Shown here: positions 15,322 to 21,775 of the stretch, piece after piece | Numbering within the stretch: the first letter of the stretch is position 1 | Layout: each line of letters opens with the position of its first letter | DNA from: JABCPE02 sp963509715 | Lineage (GTDB): Bacteria; Bacteroidota; Bacteroidia; Flavobacteriales; Weeksellaceae | DNA: 29,671 nt | Direction: 5' to 3' | NCBI GenBank assembly: GCA_963509715.1 | Contig: CAUPCB010000017.1 | Location: 1 to 29,671 of the forward strand | The notes under the pieces: model-generated | The model's input: only the letters and a program-made list of their open reading frames with translations | Database searches by the model: none | Told to the model about the DNA's origin: nothing | Position numbers and translations under genes: made by a program

Positions 15322-16095
15322 TTAATCTAATTTGAAAACTCCCTCAAAAACATATTCTGCAGGACCTTCCAGCCAAATATTTCTAAATCCTGCCTTGTGC
15401 TTTTCTGCATAAACTTTCAGATTTCCACCAAGTGTTTTCACAGAAACTTCACCTCCACCAAATTCATTCATAAATGTAAGGCAGCTCGCCGTAACTCCTG
15501 TTCCACAGCTGTATGTTTCATCCTCTACTCCTCGCTCGTAAGTTCTTACAAAAACCTCATTATCAAATGTTTTAGAAACAAAGTTTACATTTATTCCTTC
15601 TTTTTTATAAGGCTCAGAATTTCTGATTTCGTATCCATTTTTATAAACATCCAGATTCTGCACATTTTCCACATATCTCACAAAATGCGGAGAACCTGTA
15701 TTTAATTGATAATCAGTACCTATTTTAGCAATTTCTGGAACATCTATCATTTTTAGCTTCACTACATTTCCATTGATTTCAGCCTCGTGAAGTCCATCTA
15801 TTGCATTAAATTTAGCTTTATTTTCAAAAACATTCAAAAAATGCGCAAAAGCCACAATACAGCGCCCTCCATTGCCGCACATTGTGCTTTCGTTCCCATC
15901 TGAATTATAGTAAACCATCTGAAAATCAAAGCTTTCATGGTTTTCCAATAAAATCAAGCCATCTGCTCCAATTCCGAAACGGCGGTCGCACATTTTTTTT
16001 ACTAAATCTACATCATTTTTAGGAAAAGACTGATTTCTATTATCTATCATAATGAAGTCATTTCCAGTCCCTTGATATTTATAAAATTTAATCAT
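15322..16095 (-). CDS. dapF: diaminopimelate epimerase
   Basis: Cytoplasmic PLP-independent racemase that converts LL- to meso-diaminopimelate for lysine and peptidoglycan synthesis. It has 257 residues. The two catalytic cysteines are present: Cys73 in TMCGNGGRC and Cys197 in YSCGTGVTAS. The start FYKYQGTGNDFI is typical, and the ERGVEDETYSCGTG block is complete. Its ATG at 16095 overlaps the end of the Crp/Fnr gene by 8 bp, and it is followed after 2 bp by mltG, so the three are translationally close-packed. Confidence 0.95.
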   Translation of the reverse strand: MIKFYKYQGTGNDFIMIDNRNQSFPKNDVDLVKKMCDRRFGIGADGLILLENHESFDFQMVYYNSDGNESTMCGNGGRCIVAFAHFLNVFENKAKFNAIDGLHEAEINGNVVKLKMIDVPEIAKIGTDYQLNTGSPHFVRYVENVQNLDVYKNGYEIRNSEPYKKEGINVNFVSKTFDNEVFVRTYERGVEDETYSCGTGVTASCLTFMNEFGGGEVSVKTLGGNLKVYAEKHKAGFRNIWLEGPAEYVFEGVFKLD

Positions 16096-16672
16096 TTTTT
16101 CTCTCTTTATTTGCGATTTCTTTTCTCACTCGGCTCAAACTCTCTGGCGTAATTCCTAAAAACGAAGCCACCATCCACTGCGGAACTCTCCTGAAAACAT
16201 TAGGATAAACCTTTATAAAATCCAAATACCGCTCCTCTGCATTCGCCCCAAGTAAAAGATTTACTCTTTTTTGTAATTGTCTGGCGTGATTATGCAGAAG
16301 CAAAATTTGTTTTGCGTTTGTTTCAGGATCATTATTTCTCATATATTCATGAAAATCAAGGCTTAAAGATATGATTTCGCTGTCCTCTATCGCATCAATA
16401 AAATAATCTGAATTTTCTCCAAAAAATAAACTGCTCCTATCTGTAATCAAATGATTTTCAGGCGCAAACTGAATAATATGTTCCTTCCCCGCCTTACTGA
16501 TAGAATATAAACGAAGAAGCCCCTTCTCCACAAAAAAAGTATTTCTACACACTTCCCCTTCCCTCAGAAGAAACTGTCCTTTTTCCACTTTGAGAGGCTT
16601 TATGTATTTCCTATACCCCTCAATAGATGAAGGAGAAACACCAAATGTATTTAGAAGATACTCATCAAACAT
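16088..16672 (-). CDS. Crp/Fnr-family transcriptional regulator
   Basis: A 194-residue regulator with an N-terminal cyclic-nucleotide-binding beta-roll (about residues 15-115, including GEVCRNTFFVEKGLLRLY) and a C-terminal winged helix (about 145-190). The winged helix has the Bacteroidota-type RVPQWMVASFLGITPESLSRVRKE recognition segment. No Fnr-type cysteine cluster is present at the N-terminus, so it is not an oxygen-sensing Fe-S Fnr, and the effector is unknown. It lies 2 bp after the ytxJ-like gene and overlaps dapF by 8 bp. A perfect palindrome at 17088-17107 upstream of the operon is a candidate site for this or another dimeric regulator (inference only). Confidence 0.88.
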   Translation of the reverse strand: MFDEYLLNTFGVSPSSIEGYRKYIKPLKVEKGQFLLREGEVCRNTFFVEKGLLRLYSISKAGKEHIIQFAPENHLITDRSSLFFGENSDYFIDAIEDSEIISLSLDFHEYMRNNDPETNAKQILLLHNHARQLQKRVNLLLGANAEERYLDFIKVYPNVFRRVPQWMVASFLGITPESLSRVRKEIANKERKND

Positions 16673-16674
16673 TT

Positions 16675-17070
16675 CTATTCTTCAAATAACTTTTTCATCA
16701 GCCTTTCCATATCTACCAGCTCTTCGTGTCTCTTGAAAATAACCTGTCCATCACGGAAAAGCAAAAAGGTAGCCGCTTCTATCATAACTCCCAAATCTTC
16801 GCTCAATTCTTGTTTTAGTTTAGAATTTCCTGTATAGTTCAGTCTATAAAATTTCACTCTGGACAAATCCATTCTTCTTGCCTGTTTTTCAAAATCCCCC
16901 ATCATATAATCACTTCTGAAATGCATCGTCGCACAGGTCAAAAGAGCCACTGGCTTCTCATAAGAATCTTTATAAGCCTGCTTCAAGTCCTCGCTGGTCT
17001 CTATTTTATTCCAAATCTGGCTGTCTTTATACGCTTTTACTAGTTTTTTCCAAAAATCCATTAATCCCAT
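16675..17070 (-). CDS. YtxJ-like (bacilliredoxin/thioredoxin-fold) protein, possibly without the active cysteine
   Basis: A small 131-residue protein resembling the monothiol bacilliredoxin-like YtxJ family. The match is in layout: an opening W.KIET.EDL region, a EKPVALL strand, a middle RVKFYRLNY strand, and a VMIEAATFLLFRDGQVIFKRHEELVD ending like the family's V..ESPQ.LL..nG..v block. In YtxJ proteins the strand is followed by HSTRC, with the reactive cysteine at the helix start. Here the matching segment reads TCATMHFRSDY. The only cysteine is about three residues earlier, and His stands at the aligned position, so the redox function may be lost or shifted. It is the first gene of the operon with crp-fnr, dapF and mltG. 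An ATG at 17061 is an alternative start. Confidence 0.6.
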   Translation of the reverse strand: MGLMDFWKKLVKAYKDSQIWNKIETSEDLKQAYKDSYEKPVALLTCATMHFRSDYMMGDFEKQARRMDLSRVKFYRLNYTGNSKLKQELSEDLGVMIEAATFLLFRDGQVIFKRHEELVDMERLMKKLFEE

Positions 17071-17087
17071 AAGTCAAAAAATTTTTG

Positions 17088-17107
17088 CTAAATTATCAAT
17101 AATTTAG
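17088..17107. promoter_or_regulatory. perfect 9-2-9 palindrome, candidate operator
   Basis: CTAAATTAT, then CA, then ATAATTTAG: two perfect 9-bp arms in the 64-bp divergent region between pncA (plus) and the ytxJ-like/crp-fnr/dapF/mltG operon (minus). No T-tract follows, so it does not look like a terminator. Dimeric binding is an inference. I could not place exact -7 boxes for either gene in this gap. Confidence 0.5.
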
Positions 17108-17134
17108 TAATATTGAAAATAAATTGAATTTAAA

Positions 17135-17740
17135 ATGAAAAAAGCATTGATTATAGTGGACATCCAAAATGATTTTTGTAAAGGTGGCAGCTTAGAAGTT
17201 GCCGATGGAGAAAAAATCATCCCTTACATCAACCACCTGATGAAAACCAACAACTATGATGAAATCATCCTTACCCAAGATTTTCATCCCATAGAACACA
17301 AAAGTTTTGCGGTCAATAACGGAAAATCCGTTGGCGAAATCATCCAGCTAAACGGCATTTCACAGACAATGTGGCCTGTTCACTGTGTGCAGGGAACTTC
17401 GGGAGTAGAGTTTCATCCTGATTTAGAAAAAAATAAGGCTACATACATCATCAAGAAGGGAATGAACCCTGAAATAGACAGCTACAGCGCATTTTTTGAC
17501 AATCAAAAACTAATTGACACTGGACTTTCCAATTATCTGAAATCTAAGAACATAGAAACCGTGGAAATCGTAGGATTAGCATTAGATTATTGTGTAAAAT
17601 ACACCTGCATTGATGCTGTTTCGGAAGGTTTTAAGGTCGTTCTTCATTTTAAAGGCACGAAAGCCGTGAACCTCCACCCTGATGATGCCAAAAACACGGT
17701 TTTTGAACTTTTAGAAAAAGGCGTTTCTGTAATAAATTAG
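17135..17740 (+). CDS. pncA: nicotinamidase
   Basis: Hydrolyses nicotinamide to nicotinate for NAD salvage in the cytoplasm. It has 201 residues of the isochorismatase-like fold. By comparison with characterised PncA, the catalytic triad is Asp9 (IIVDIQNDF), Lys108 (IIKKGMNP) and Cys153 (LALDYCVKYT). The metal ligands are Asp49 and His51 (TQDFHP), His55 and His83 (WPVHCVQGT). All are present. The gene is divergent from the YtxJ-like operon and ends in a strong hairpin. Confidence 0.94.
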   Translation: MKKALIIVDIQNDFCKGGSLEVADGEKIIPYINHLMKTNNYDEIILTQDFHPIEHKSFAVNNGKSVGEIIQLNGISQTMWPVHCVQGTSGVEFHPDLEKNKATYIIKKGMNPEIDSYSAFFDNQKLIDTGLSNYLKSKNIETVEIVGLALDYCVKYTCIDAVSEGFKVVLHFKGTKAVNLHPDDAKNTVFELLEKGVSVIN

Positions 17741-17755
17741 AACCCACTGATAAAC

Positions 17756-17787
17756 AAAAACTTACCCTGAATTTGGGTAAGTTTTTT
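17756..17787. terminator. terminator of pncA, possibly bidirectional
   Basis: Perfect hairpin with 12-bp arms AAAAACTTACCC / GGGTAAGTTTTT and a 7-nt loop, followed by T on the plus strand and by an A-tract complement on the minus strand. It can serve pncA and the convergent rhodanese gene ending at 17800. Confidence 0.88.
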
Positions 17788-17799
17788 ATTTTTTAAGAA

Positions 17800-18078
17800 T
17801 TATAACAATTTAGATAATTCCTCGTAGCCGCCGCCGTTATAGACATTGGTAAATCCTCTCTGCTTAAAGGCTTCTGTAGCCTTCCCGCTTCGGTTTCCGC
17901 TTCGGCAGAAAAAAACCACATTTCCGTCTAATTTCGCTATTTCATCTGCATGATTTTCCACCTCGCCCAGCGGAATATTTTCAGCGCCTTCTATCGCTCC
18001 GTTTGCTATAAGTTCCTCTGGCTCACGCACATCTATCAAATGATAGTTTCCTTGATTTAAAATTTCCTGAATATCCAT
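17800..18078 (-). CDS. single-domain rhodanese-like protein
   Basis: A 92-residue cytoplasmic single rhodanese domain. The active loop FCRSGNRSG carries Cys58, which forms a persulfide in active sulfurtransferases, and the HLIDVREPEEL and GAENIPLGEV motifs are complete. Length is normal for stand-alone GlpE/PspE-like domains without a signal peptide. It likely handles sulfane sulfur, but the specific acceptor is unknown. It is 32 bp downstream of murB, with a TATATTTG box in the gap (18096-18103) that suggests its own transcription. Confidence 0.9.
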   Translation of the reverse strand: MDIQEILNQGNYHLIDVREPEELIANGAIEGAENIPLGEVENHADEIAKLDGNVVFFCRSGNRSGKATEAFKQRGFTNVYNGGGYEELSKLL

Positions 18079-18095
18079 TCTTTATTTTTTTTATT

Positions 18096-18103
18096 CAAAT
18101 ATA
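18096..18103 (-). promoter_or_regulatory. -7 box of the rhodanese gene
   Basis: TATATTTG on the minus strand in the 32-bp gap after murB, 17 bp from the rhodanese ATG. It is an exact TAnnTTTG match without a well-placed TTG. Confidence 0.4.
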
Positions 18104-18110
18104 GTTTATT

Positions 18111-19130
18111 TTACAATACATTGACCTCTCTTTCTAATTTTACTCCAAATTTTTCTTCCACAGAATCTATTATTTTTTGGGAAAAATCAAAAATCTCCTG
18201 CCCTTTCGCATTTCCTGTAATATTCACTATTACAAGGGATTGCAGAGAGTGAGTTGCCACATTTCCTATTTGTTTACCCTTCCAACCGCATTGCTCTATA
18301 AGCCATCCTGCTGGGATTTTCACGCCTTCTTCCGTTTTATATCCCTGAATATCTGCAAACTGAGTTTTCAGCTTATCAAAATACACATCAGAAACCACAG
18401 GATTTTTGAAAAAACTTCCTGCATTACCGATTTTTTTAGGGTCTGGTAGTTTACTCTGCCGAATACGGATAACCGCCTGAGAAACATCCTGAATCGTTGG
18501 ATTTTTTATTTCCATTTTCTCCAATTCTGACTGGATAGCTCCATATTCCACCTTTAAAATATGTTCTTTTCTTGTCAGCCTAAATGTAACTTCCAGAATA
18601 ACATATTTACCTTTTCCCTCTCTCTTAAAAAAAGAATCTCTGTATCCGAACTGGCATTTTTTCTTATCAAAAACCTCAATTTCCAAAGCACTCAGATTAA
18701 GCACTTTACAAGACTCGAAACTATCCTTTATCTCCACTCCATAAGCTCCGATATTCTGGATAGGACAAGTCCCAGCATTCCCTGGAATCAGCGACAAATT
18801 CTCCAATCCTCCATAGTTTTTATCCAAACAATACTGAACAAACTGATGCCAGTTTTCTCCTGCTTGGGCAGACACCAAAACCTCATTATCACTGATGATT
18901 TCTTCGGAAATTCCCTTTAAATTTAGTTTAATCGCAAGTCCTTCAAAATCCTTCGTGAAAAACAAATTACTTCCTCCTCCCAAAAACAAAAGAGGAAGTT
19001 CCCTAAATTTAGGGGTTTTCAGTAAATCTAATAATTCTGACTCTGTAGAAACCTCAGCAAAATACCGCGAAGAAGCCTCCACACCGAAAGTATTGTAAGG
19101 CTTCAGGGAAATGTTTTCTAAAATCTGCAT
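18111..19130 (-). CDS. murB: UDP-N-acetylenolpyruvoylglucosamine reductase
   Basis: FAD enzyme that reduces UDP-GlcNAc-enolpyruvate to UDP-N-acetylmuramate, the second committed step of peptidoglycan synthesis. It has 339 residues of the longer (type I) form. Visible: NTFGV and LGGGSNLFF (FAD binding), SLIPGNAGTCPIQNIGAYG, Arg164 in GYRDS, the catalytic Ser239 in GNAGSFFKNP and Glu334 near the C-terminus (EREVNVL). The open frame continues upstream to 19160 inside the aminotransferase gene. The ATG at 19130, 1 bp after that gene's stop, gives the natural QILENISLKPYNTFGV start. Confidence 0.95.
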   Translation of the reverse strand: MQILENISLKPYNTFGVEASSRYFAEVSTESELLDLLKTPKFRELPLLFLGGGSNLFFTKDFEGLAIKLNLKGISEEIISDNEVLVSAQAGENWHQFVQYCLDKNYGGLENLSLIPGNAGTCPIQNIGAYGVEIKDSFESCKVLNLSALEIEVFDKKKCQFGYRDSFFKREGKGKYVILEVTFRLTRKEHILKVEYGAIQSELEKMEIKNPTIQDVSQAVIRIRQSKLPDPKKIGNAGSFFKNPVVSDVYFDKLKTQFADIQGYKTEEGVKIPAGWLIEQCGWKGKQIGNVATHSLQSLVIVNITGNAKGQEIFDFSQKIIDSVEEKFGVKLEREVNVL

Positions 19131-19131
19131 T

Positions 19132-20328
19132 TTATCGTGCATTGTATTTTTGAAGAGCATCTTTCAGCAGTTCTACACTTCTTCTCAAGTCTTCCTCTTT
19201 CAGCACATAAGCTATTCTTATCTGTCTCTTTCCAAGCTCTGGATTAGAATAGAAGCCTCCCGCAGGCGCTACCATAACAGTTTCATTATCAAGAGAATAT
19301 TCTTCTAAAAGCCACTGTGCAAATTTCTCTGCATCATCTATCGGAAGCTCTGCCACGCAGTAGAAAGCACCCTTTGGAGTTGGACAGATTATTCCTGGGA
19401 TTTCGTTTAGTAATTTTACTAATAAATTTCTTCGTTTAGTGTATTCTTCGCGAACACTCTCTATATATTTTTTATCGTTTTCGTGAGCTTTTGCAGCTAT
19501 TATTTGCCCTAAAAGAACTGGGCTTAGTCTAGCTTGTGCAAATTTCATCGCAGCAGCACGAATCAGTTTAGAACGAGTAACCATAAATCCGATACGAACT
19601 CCACACATAGAATATCTCTTGGATTCTGAATCTATAATGATGCAGTTTTCTGCTATTTCTGGGAATTCCAGCATAGAGACCTGCTTTGCTCCATCATACA
19701 CATACTCACGATACACCTCATCTGCGATGATGACAATATCATGTTTCAAGGCTATCTGAGCCAGTTTCTGTAATTCTTCCCTTGTATAAAGGTAGCCCGT
19801 AGGATTCCCAGGGTTACAGATTAGGATAGCTCTAGTTTTTGAAGTAATTTTTTTCTCAAATTCTTCCATGGACGGCAGGGCAAAACCTGTCTCGATAGAA
19901 GACGGAACTGCTACTACTTTTACATTGATATGATTAGAAAAACCATTGTAATTCGCGTAGTATGGCTCTGGGATAATTATCTCATCACCATCATCACAAA
20001 GCGTAGAAAGTGCGATGCTCAGTGCTTCTGAACCACCATTAGTCACGATAAAATTATCCGTTGTCAAATCTGTAAAACCAAGCGAGTGGTAATAAGTTTC
20101 CAAAGCCTTTCTATACTCTATATTTCCCTCAGAAAGAGAGTATTCCAGCACTTTTAGATCAATATGTTTCAGCTCCTCCAAAGCCGTTTGAGGCGTTTCT
20201 ATATCTGGCTGTCCGATATTGAGATGATAGACTTTTACTCCTTTTTGTTTCGCTTGTAATGCATACGGAACAAGTTTTCTGATTGGTGAAGCAGGCATTT
20301 TTTCTGCTCTTTGTGATATTTTTGGCAT
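19132..20328 (-). CDS. PLP-dependent aminotransferase, aspartate aminotransferase (class I) family
   Basis: A 398-residue class I fold-type I aminotransferase. The PLP lysine is Lys237 in SESKRYSMCG, Asp203 in IIADEVYREY contacts the pyridine nitrogen, and NPGNPTG and the LNIGQPDIETP opening are conserved. The closest type is the Bacteroidota 'pyridoxal phosphate-dependent aminotransferase' group related to aspartate aminotransferase. Amino-acid specificity cannot be read. The frame runs eight codons further upstream, but the -7 box at 20350-20357 lies across that part, so the ATG at 20328 is preferred. murB follows after 1 bp, so the two are co-transcribed. Confidence 0.9.
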   Translation of the reverse strand: MPKISQRAEKMPASPIRKLVPYALQAKQKGVKVYHLNIGQPDIETPQTALEELKHIDLKVLEYSLSEGNIEYRKALETYYHSLGFTDLTTDNFIVTNGGSEALSIALSTLCDDGDEIIIPEPYYANYNGFSNHINVKVVAVPSSIETGFALPSMEEFEKKITSKTRAILICNPGNPTGYLYTREELQKLAQIALKHDIVIIADEVYREYVYDGAKQVSMLEFPEIAENCIIIDSESKRYSMCGVRIGFMVTRSKLIRAAAMKFAQARLSPVLLGQIIAAKAHENDKKYIESVREEYTKRRNLLVKLLNEIPGIICPTPKGAFYCVAELPIDDAEKFAQWLLEEYSLDNETVMVAPAGGFYSNPELGKRQIRIAYVLKEEDLRRSVELLKDALQKYNAR

Positions 20329-20349
20329 GATAGATTGTATTTTATGGAA

Positions 20350-20357
20350 CAAATTTA
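20350..20357 (-). promoter_or_regulatory. -7 box of the aminotransferase-murB unit
   Basis: TAAATTTG on the minus strand, 21 bp upstream of the ATG at 20328. It is an exact consensus match, and the TTG element is not seen at normal spacing. Confidence 0.45.
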
Positions 20358-20455
20358 CAATTTTATTTCTCTACTATGGCAGAATATTTCCACCTATTTT
20401 TGATAATATTTTTCTTAATTTTAGTGAAACTTATCTTTTCACAAAATTCTGTTCT

Positions 20456-20785
20456 TTAAAGATAAATTTCTACCTGTTTTTCACTGGTTTTGTCCTGCCA
20501 GTAGTTTTTATAAGTCTGGAAAGTGTCCTCTATTATTTCATAAAGTTTAAAACAATTTTGTTTCAGTTCATCGAGATGAACCACATGAATGATGATATGT
20601 GGCTCTTCTATCCATTCTAGAGACATCATGCAGTCATCCATAGAGTCTAAGCTCATCCAGAAATAACTCGGAAACTGAAAAACTTCATCCATCTTTTGTA
20701 AAAAAGCTGTTTCTGTCTTTATATTTCGGACATCGATAAAATATTCCAATGTTTGTTTTCGAAAGTCTAATCGTGTTTCGTTCAT
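20456..20785 (-). CDS. diverged barstar-like protein
   Basis: A 109-residue cytoplasmic protein of the barstar (ribonuclease inhibitor) family. The match is the segment FPSYFWMSLDSMDDCMMSLEWIEEP. The two aspartates that in barstar (Asp35, Asp39) plug the barnase active site correspond to Asp47 and Asp51 here, and Cys52 corresponds to barstar Cys40. The usual YGxNLDAL core is changed: W-M-S replaces G-x-N before the leucine. It lies 110 bp from, and divergent to, a barnase-type ribonuclease gene that has a canonical barstar on its other side. It could be a second immunity protein, an inhibitor for another ribonuclease, or a barstar-fold protein with another role. No exact -7 box was found for it. 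Confidence 0.7.
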   Translation of the reverse strand: MNETRLDFRKQTLEYFIDVRNIKTETAFLQKMDEVFQFPSYFWMSLDSMDDCMMSLEWIEEPHIIIHVVHLDELKQNCFKLYEIIEDTFQTYKNYWQDKTSEKQVEIYL

Positions 20786-20856
20786 CTTTTTTGATTATTT
20801 TTTAGTTAAAAAACTCCCAACAATTTGACAAAAGCCAAATGCAAGTGTAAAAATAC

Positions 20857-20876
20857 ATTTATTTTGAATAAATTTG
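20857..20876 (+). promoter_or_regulatory. barnase-gene -7 box overlapped by a perfect inverted repeat
   Basis: TAAATTTG (20869-20876) is an exact -7 box 19 bp upstream of the ribonuclease ATG at 20896. A perfect inverted repeat, ATTTATT-TTG-AATAAAT (20857-20873), covers its first half. Binding of a dimeric protein there would block the promoter. This is an inference, because AT-rich palindromes can occur by chance. Confidence 0.5.
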
Positions 20877-20895
20877 CCTTTTCAAATCATATAAA

Positions 20896-21411
20896 ATGAC
20901 AAAAAAACAAATCTATTTGAGTGTAATTTTTGGAGCTATTTTTTGTGTAGCTTTGTGTGATTTTCTTCCTAGTTTAAAGAAAAAATCCGATTTTGACACT
21001 CCAGACATCGTTGGTTATCAATATAAAAAAGATTCATCCAAGACAAAAGACCCATACGGCATCACAGACCAAAAAGGGCAAAACTACATAGAAAAACTTA
21101 CCGATGAAACCATCGTAATCAACTATGTCAAAAAACACAAAAAACTCCCTGAATACTACATTACCAAAGCAGAAGCCAAAAGAAAAGGCTGGAAACCATC
21201 CGAAGGAAATCTCTGCGAGGTGCTTCCCAACAGGGCTATCGGCGGAGACCGCTTCAGCAACCGAGAGAAAAAGCTCCCTAACAATGGTAAATACTACGAA
21301 GCGGACATAAACTACCGCTGTGGTAGAAGAAATGCTGAACGAATAGTTTTCAACAAAGATGGAGAAGTGTGGCTCACTAAAAACCACTATAAAAGTTTTG
21401 AAAAACAATAA
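20896..21411 (+). CDS. barnase-family guanyl-preferring ribonuclease, exported
   Basis: A 171-residue protein with a hydrophobic N-terminal segment (about 5-22; signal peptide or anchor), a lysine-rich linker, and a complete barnase-type ribonuclease domain (about residues 65-171). In barnase numbering the catalytic set is intact: Lys27 (Lys91 here), Arg59 (Arg123), the general base Glu73 (Glu135, in YYEADINY), Arg83 (Arg145), Arg87 (Arg149) and the general acid His102 (His164). Cys107 and Cys142 fall at barnase positions 43 and 80, a pair able to form a disulfide in an exported protein. The segment VALCDF resembles a lipobox but has Leu before Cys, so lipidation is doubtful. A barstar gene follows after 15 bp in the same direction, forming an enzyme-inhibitor pair. 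Confidence 0.92.
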   Translation: MTKKQIYLSVIFGAIFCVALCDFLPSLKKKSDFDTPDIVGYQYKKDSSKTKDPYGITDQKGQNYIEKLTDETIVINYVKKHKKLPEYYITKAEAKRKGWKPSEGNLCEVLPNRAIGGDRFSNREKKLPNNGKYYEADINYRCGRRNAERIVFNKDGEVWLTKNHYKSFEKQ

Positions 21412-21426
21412 AATAATTAACTGATA

Positions 21427-21708
21427 ATGAATACGATATACATTGATTTTTCAGAAATAGGCGATATGGAGGATTTCTACGCCCAGCTGAAAGAAAAAAT
21501 AGAACTTCCTGAGTATTTTGGAGACAATCTAGATGCCCTTTATGACTGCATTTCTGGCGATTTGGAAATGCCTTTACATATAGAATTTGTAAATATGACT
21601 GTGGAGCAGTTAGAAATTTTCGAAGACCTTTTGGTGACTTTAGAAGACCTAGTGGAGGAAGTTCCTGACTTTTCTTTTTCCTATTTTCTGGAACAATACG
21701 AAGATTAA
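21427..21708 (+). CDS. barstar-family ribonuclease inhibitor
   Basis: A 93-residue cytoplasmic inhibitor for the ribonuclease encoded immediately upstream. The diagnostic block LPEYFGDNLDALYDCISG holds the residues that in barstar contact barnase: Tyr30 (barstar Tyr29), Asp36 (Asp35) and Asp40 (Asp39), with Cys41 at barstar Cys40. Only Trp38 is changed, to Tyr. Length matches barstar (about 90). It lies 15 bp after the ribonuclease gene, so is co-transcribed and would protect the producer before the enzyme is exported. Confidence 0.93.
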   Translation: MNTIYIDFSEIGDMEDFYAQLKEKIELPEYFGDNLDALYDCISGDLEMPLHIEFVNMTVEQLEIFEDLLVTLEDLVEEVPDFSFSYFLEQYED

Positions 21709-21725
21709 AAATCTTTCCCAAAATA

Positions 21726-21756
21726 AAAAACCAGCTTTGAAATCAAGCTGGTTTTT
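21726..21756. terminator. bidirectional terminator between barstar and fabH
   Basis: Perfect hairpin with 12-bp arms AAAAACCAGCTT / AAGCTGGTTTTT and a 7-nt loop, T-rich on both exits. It serves the barnase-barstar unit (plus) and fabH (minus, ending at 21776). Confidence 0.9.
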
Positions 21757-21775
21757 ATTTTTATGCTAATCCAAA

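Noticed and set aside
20424..20442. Inverted repeat GTGAAA/TTTCAC after the diverged barstar gene as a terminator
   Set aside because: The stem is only 6 bp and the minus-strand exit is not a T-run.
20941..20965. Lipoprotein signal in the ribonuclease (VALC)
   Set aside because: The residue before Cys is Leu, not Gly, Ala or Ser as the lipobox needs; a plain signal peptide or anchor is more likely.
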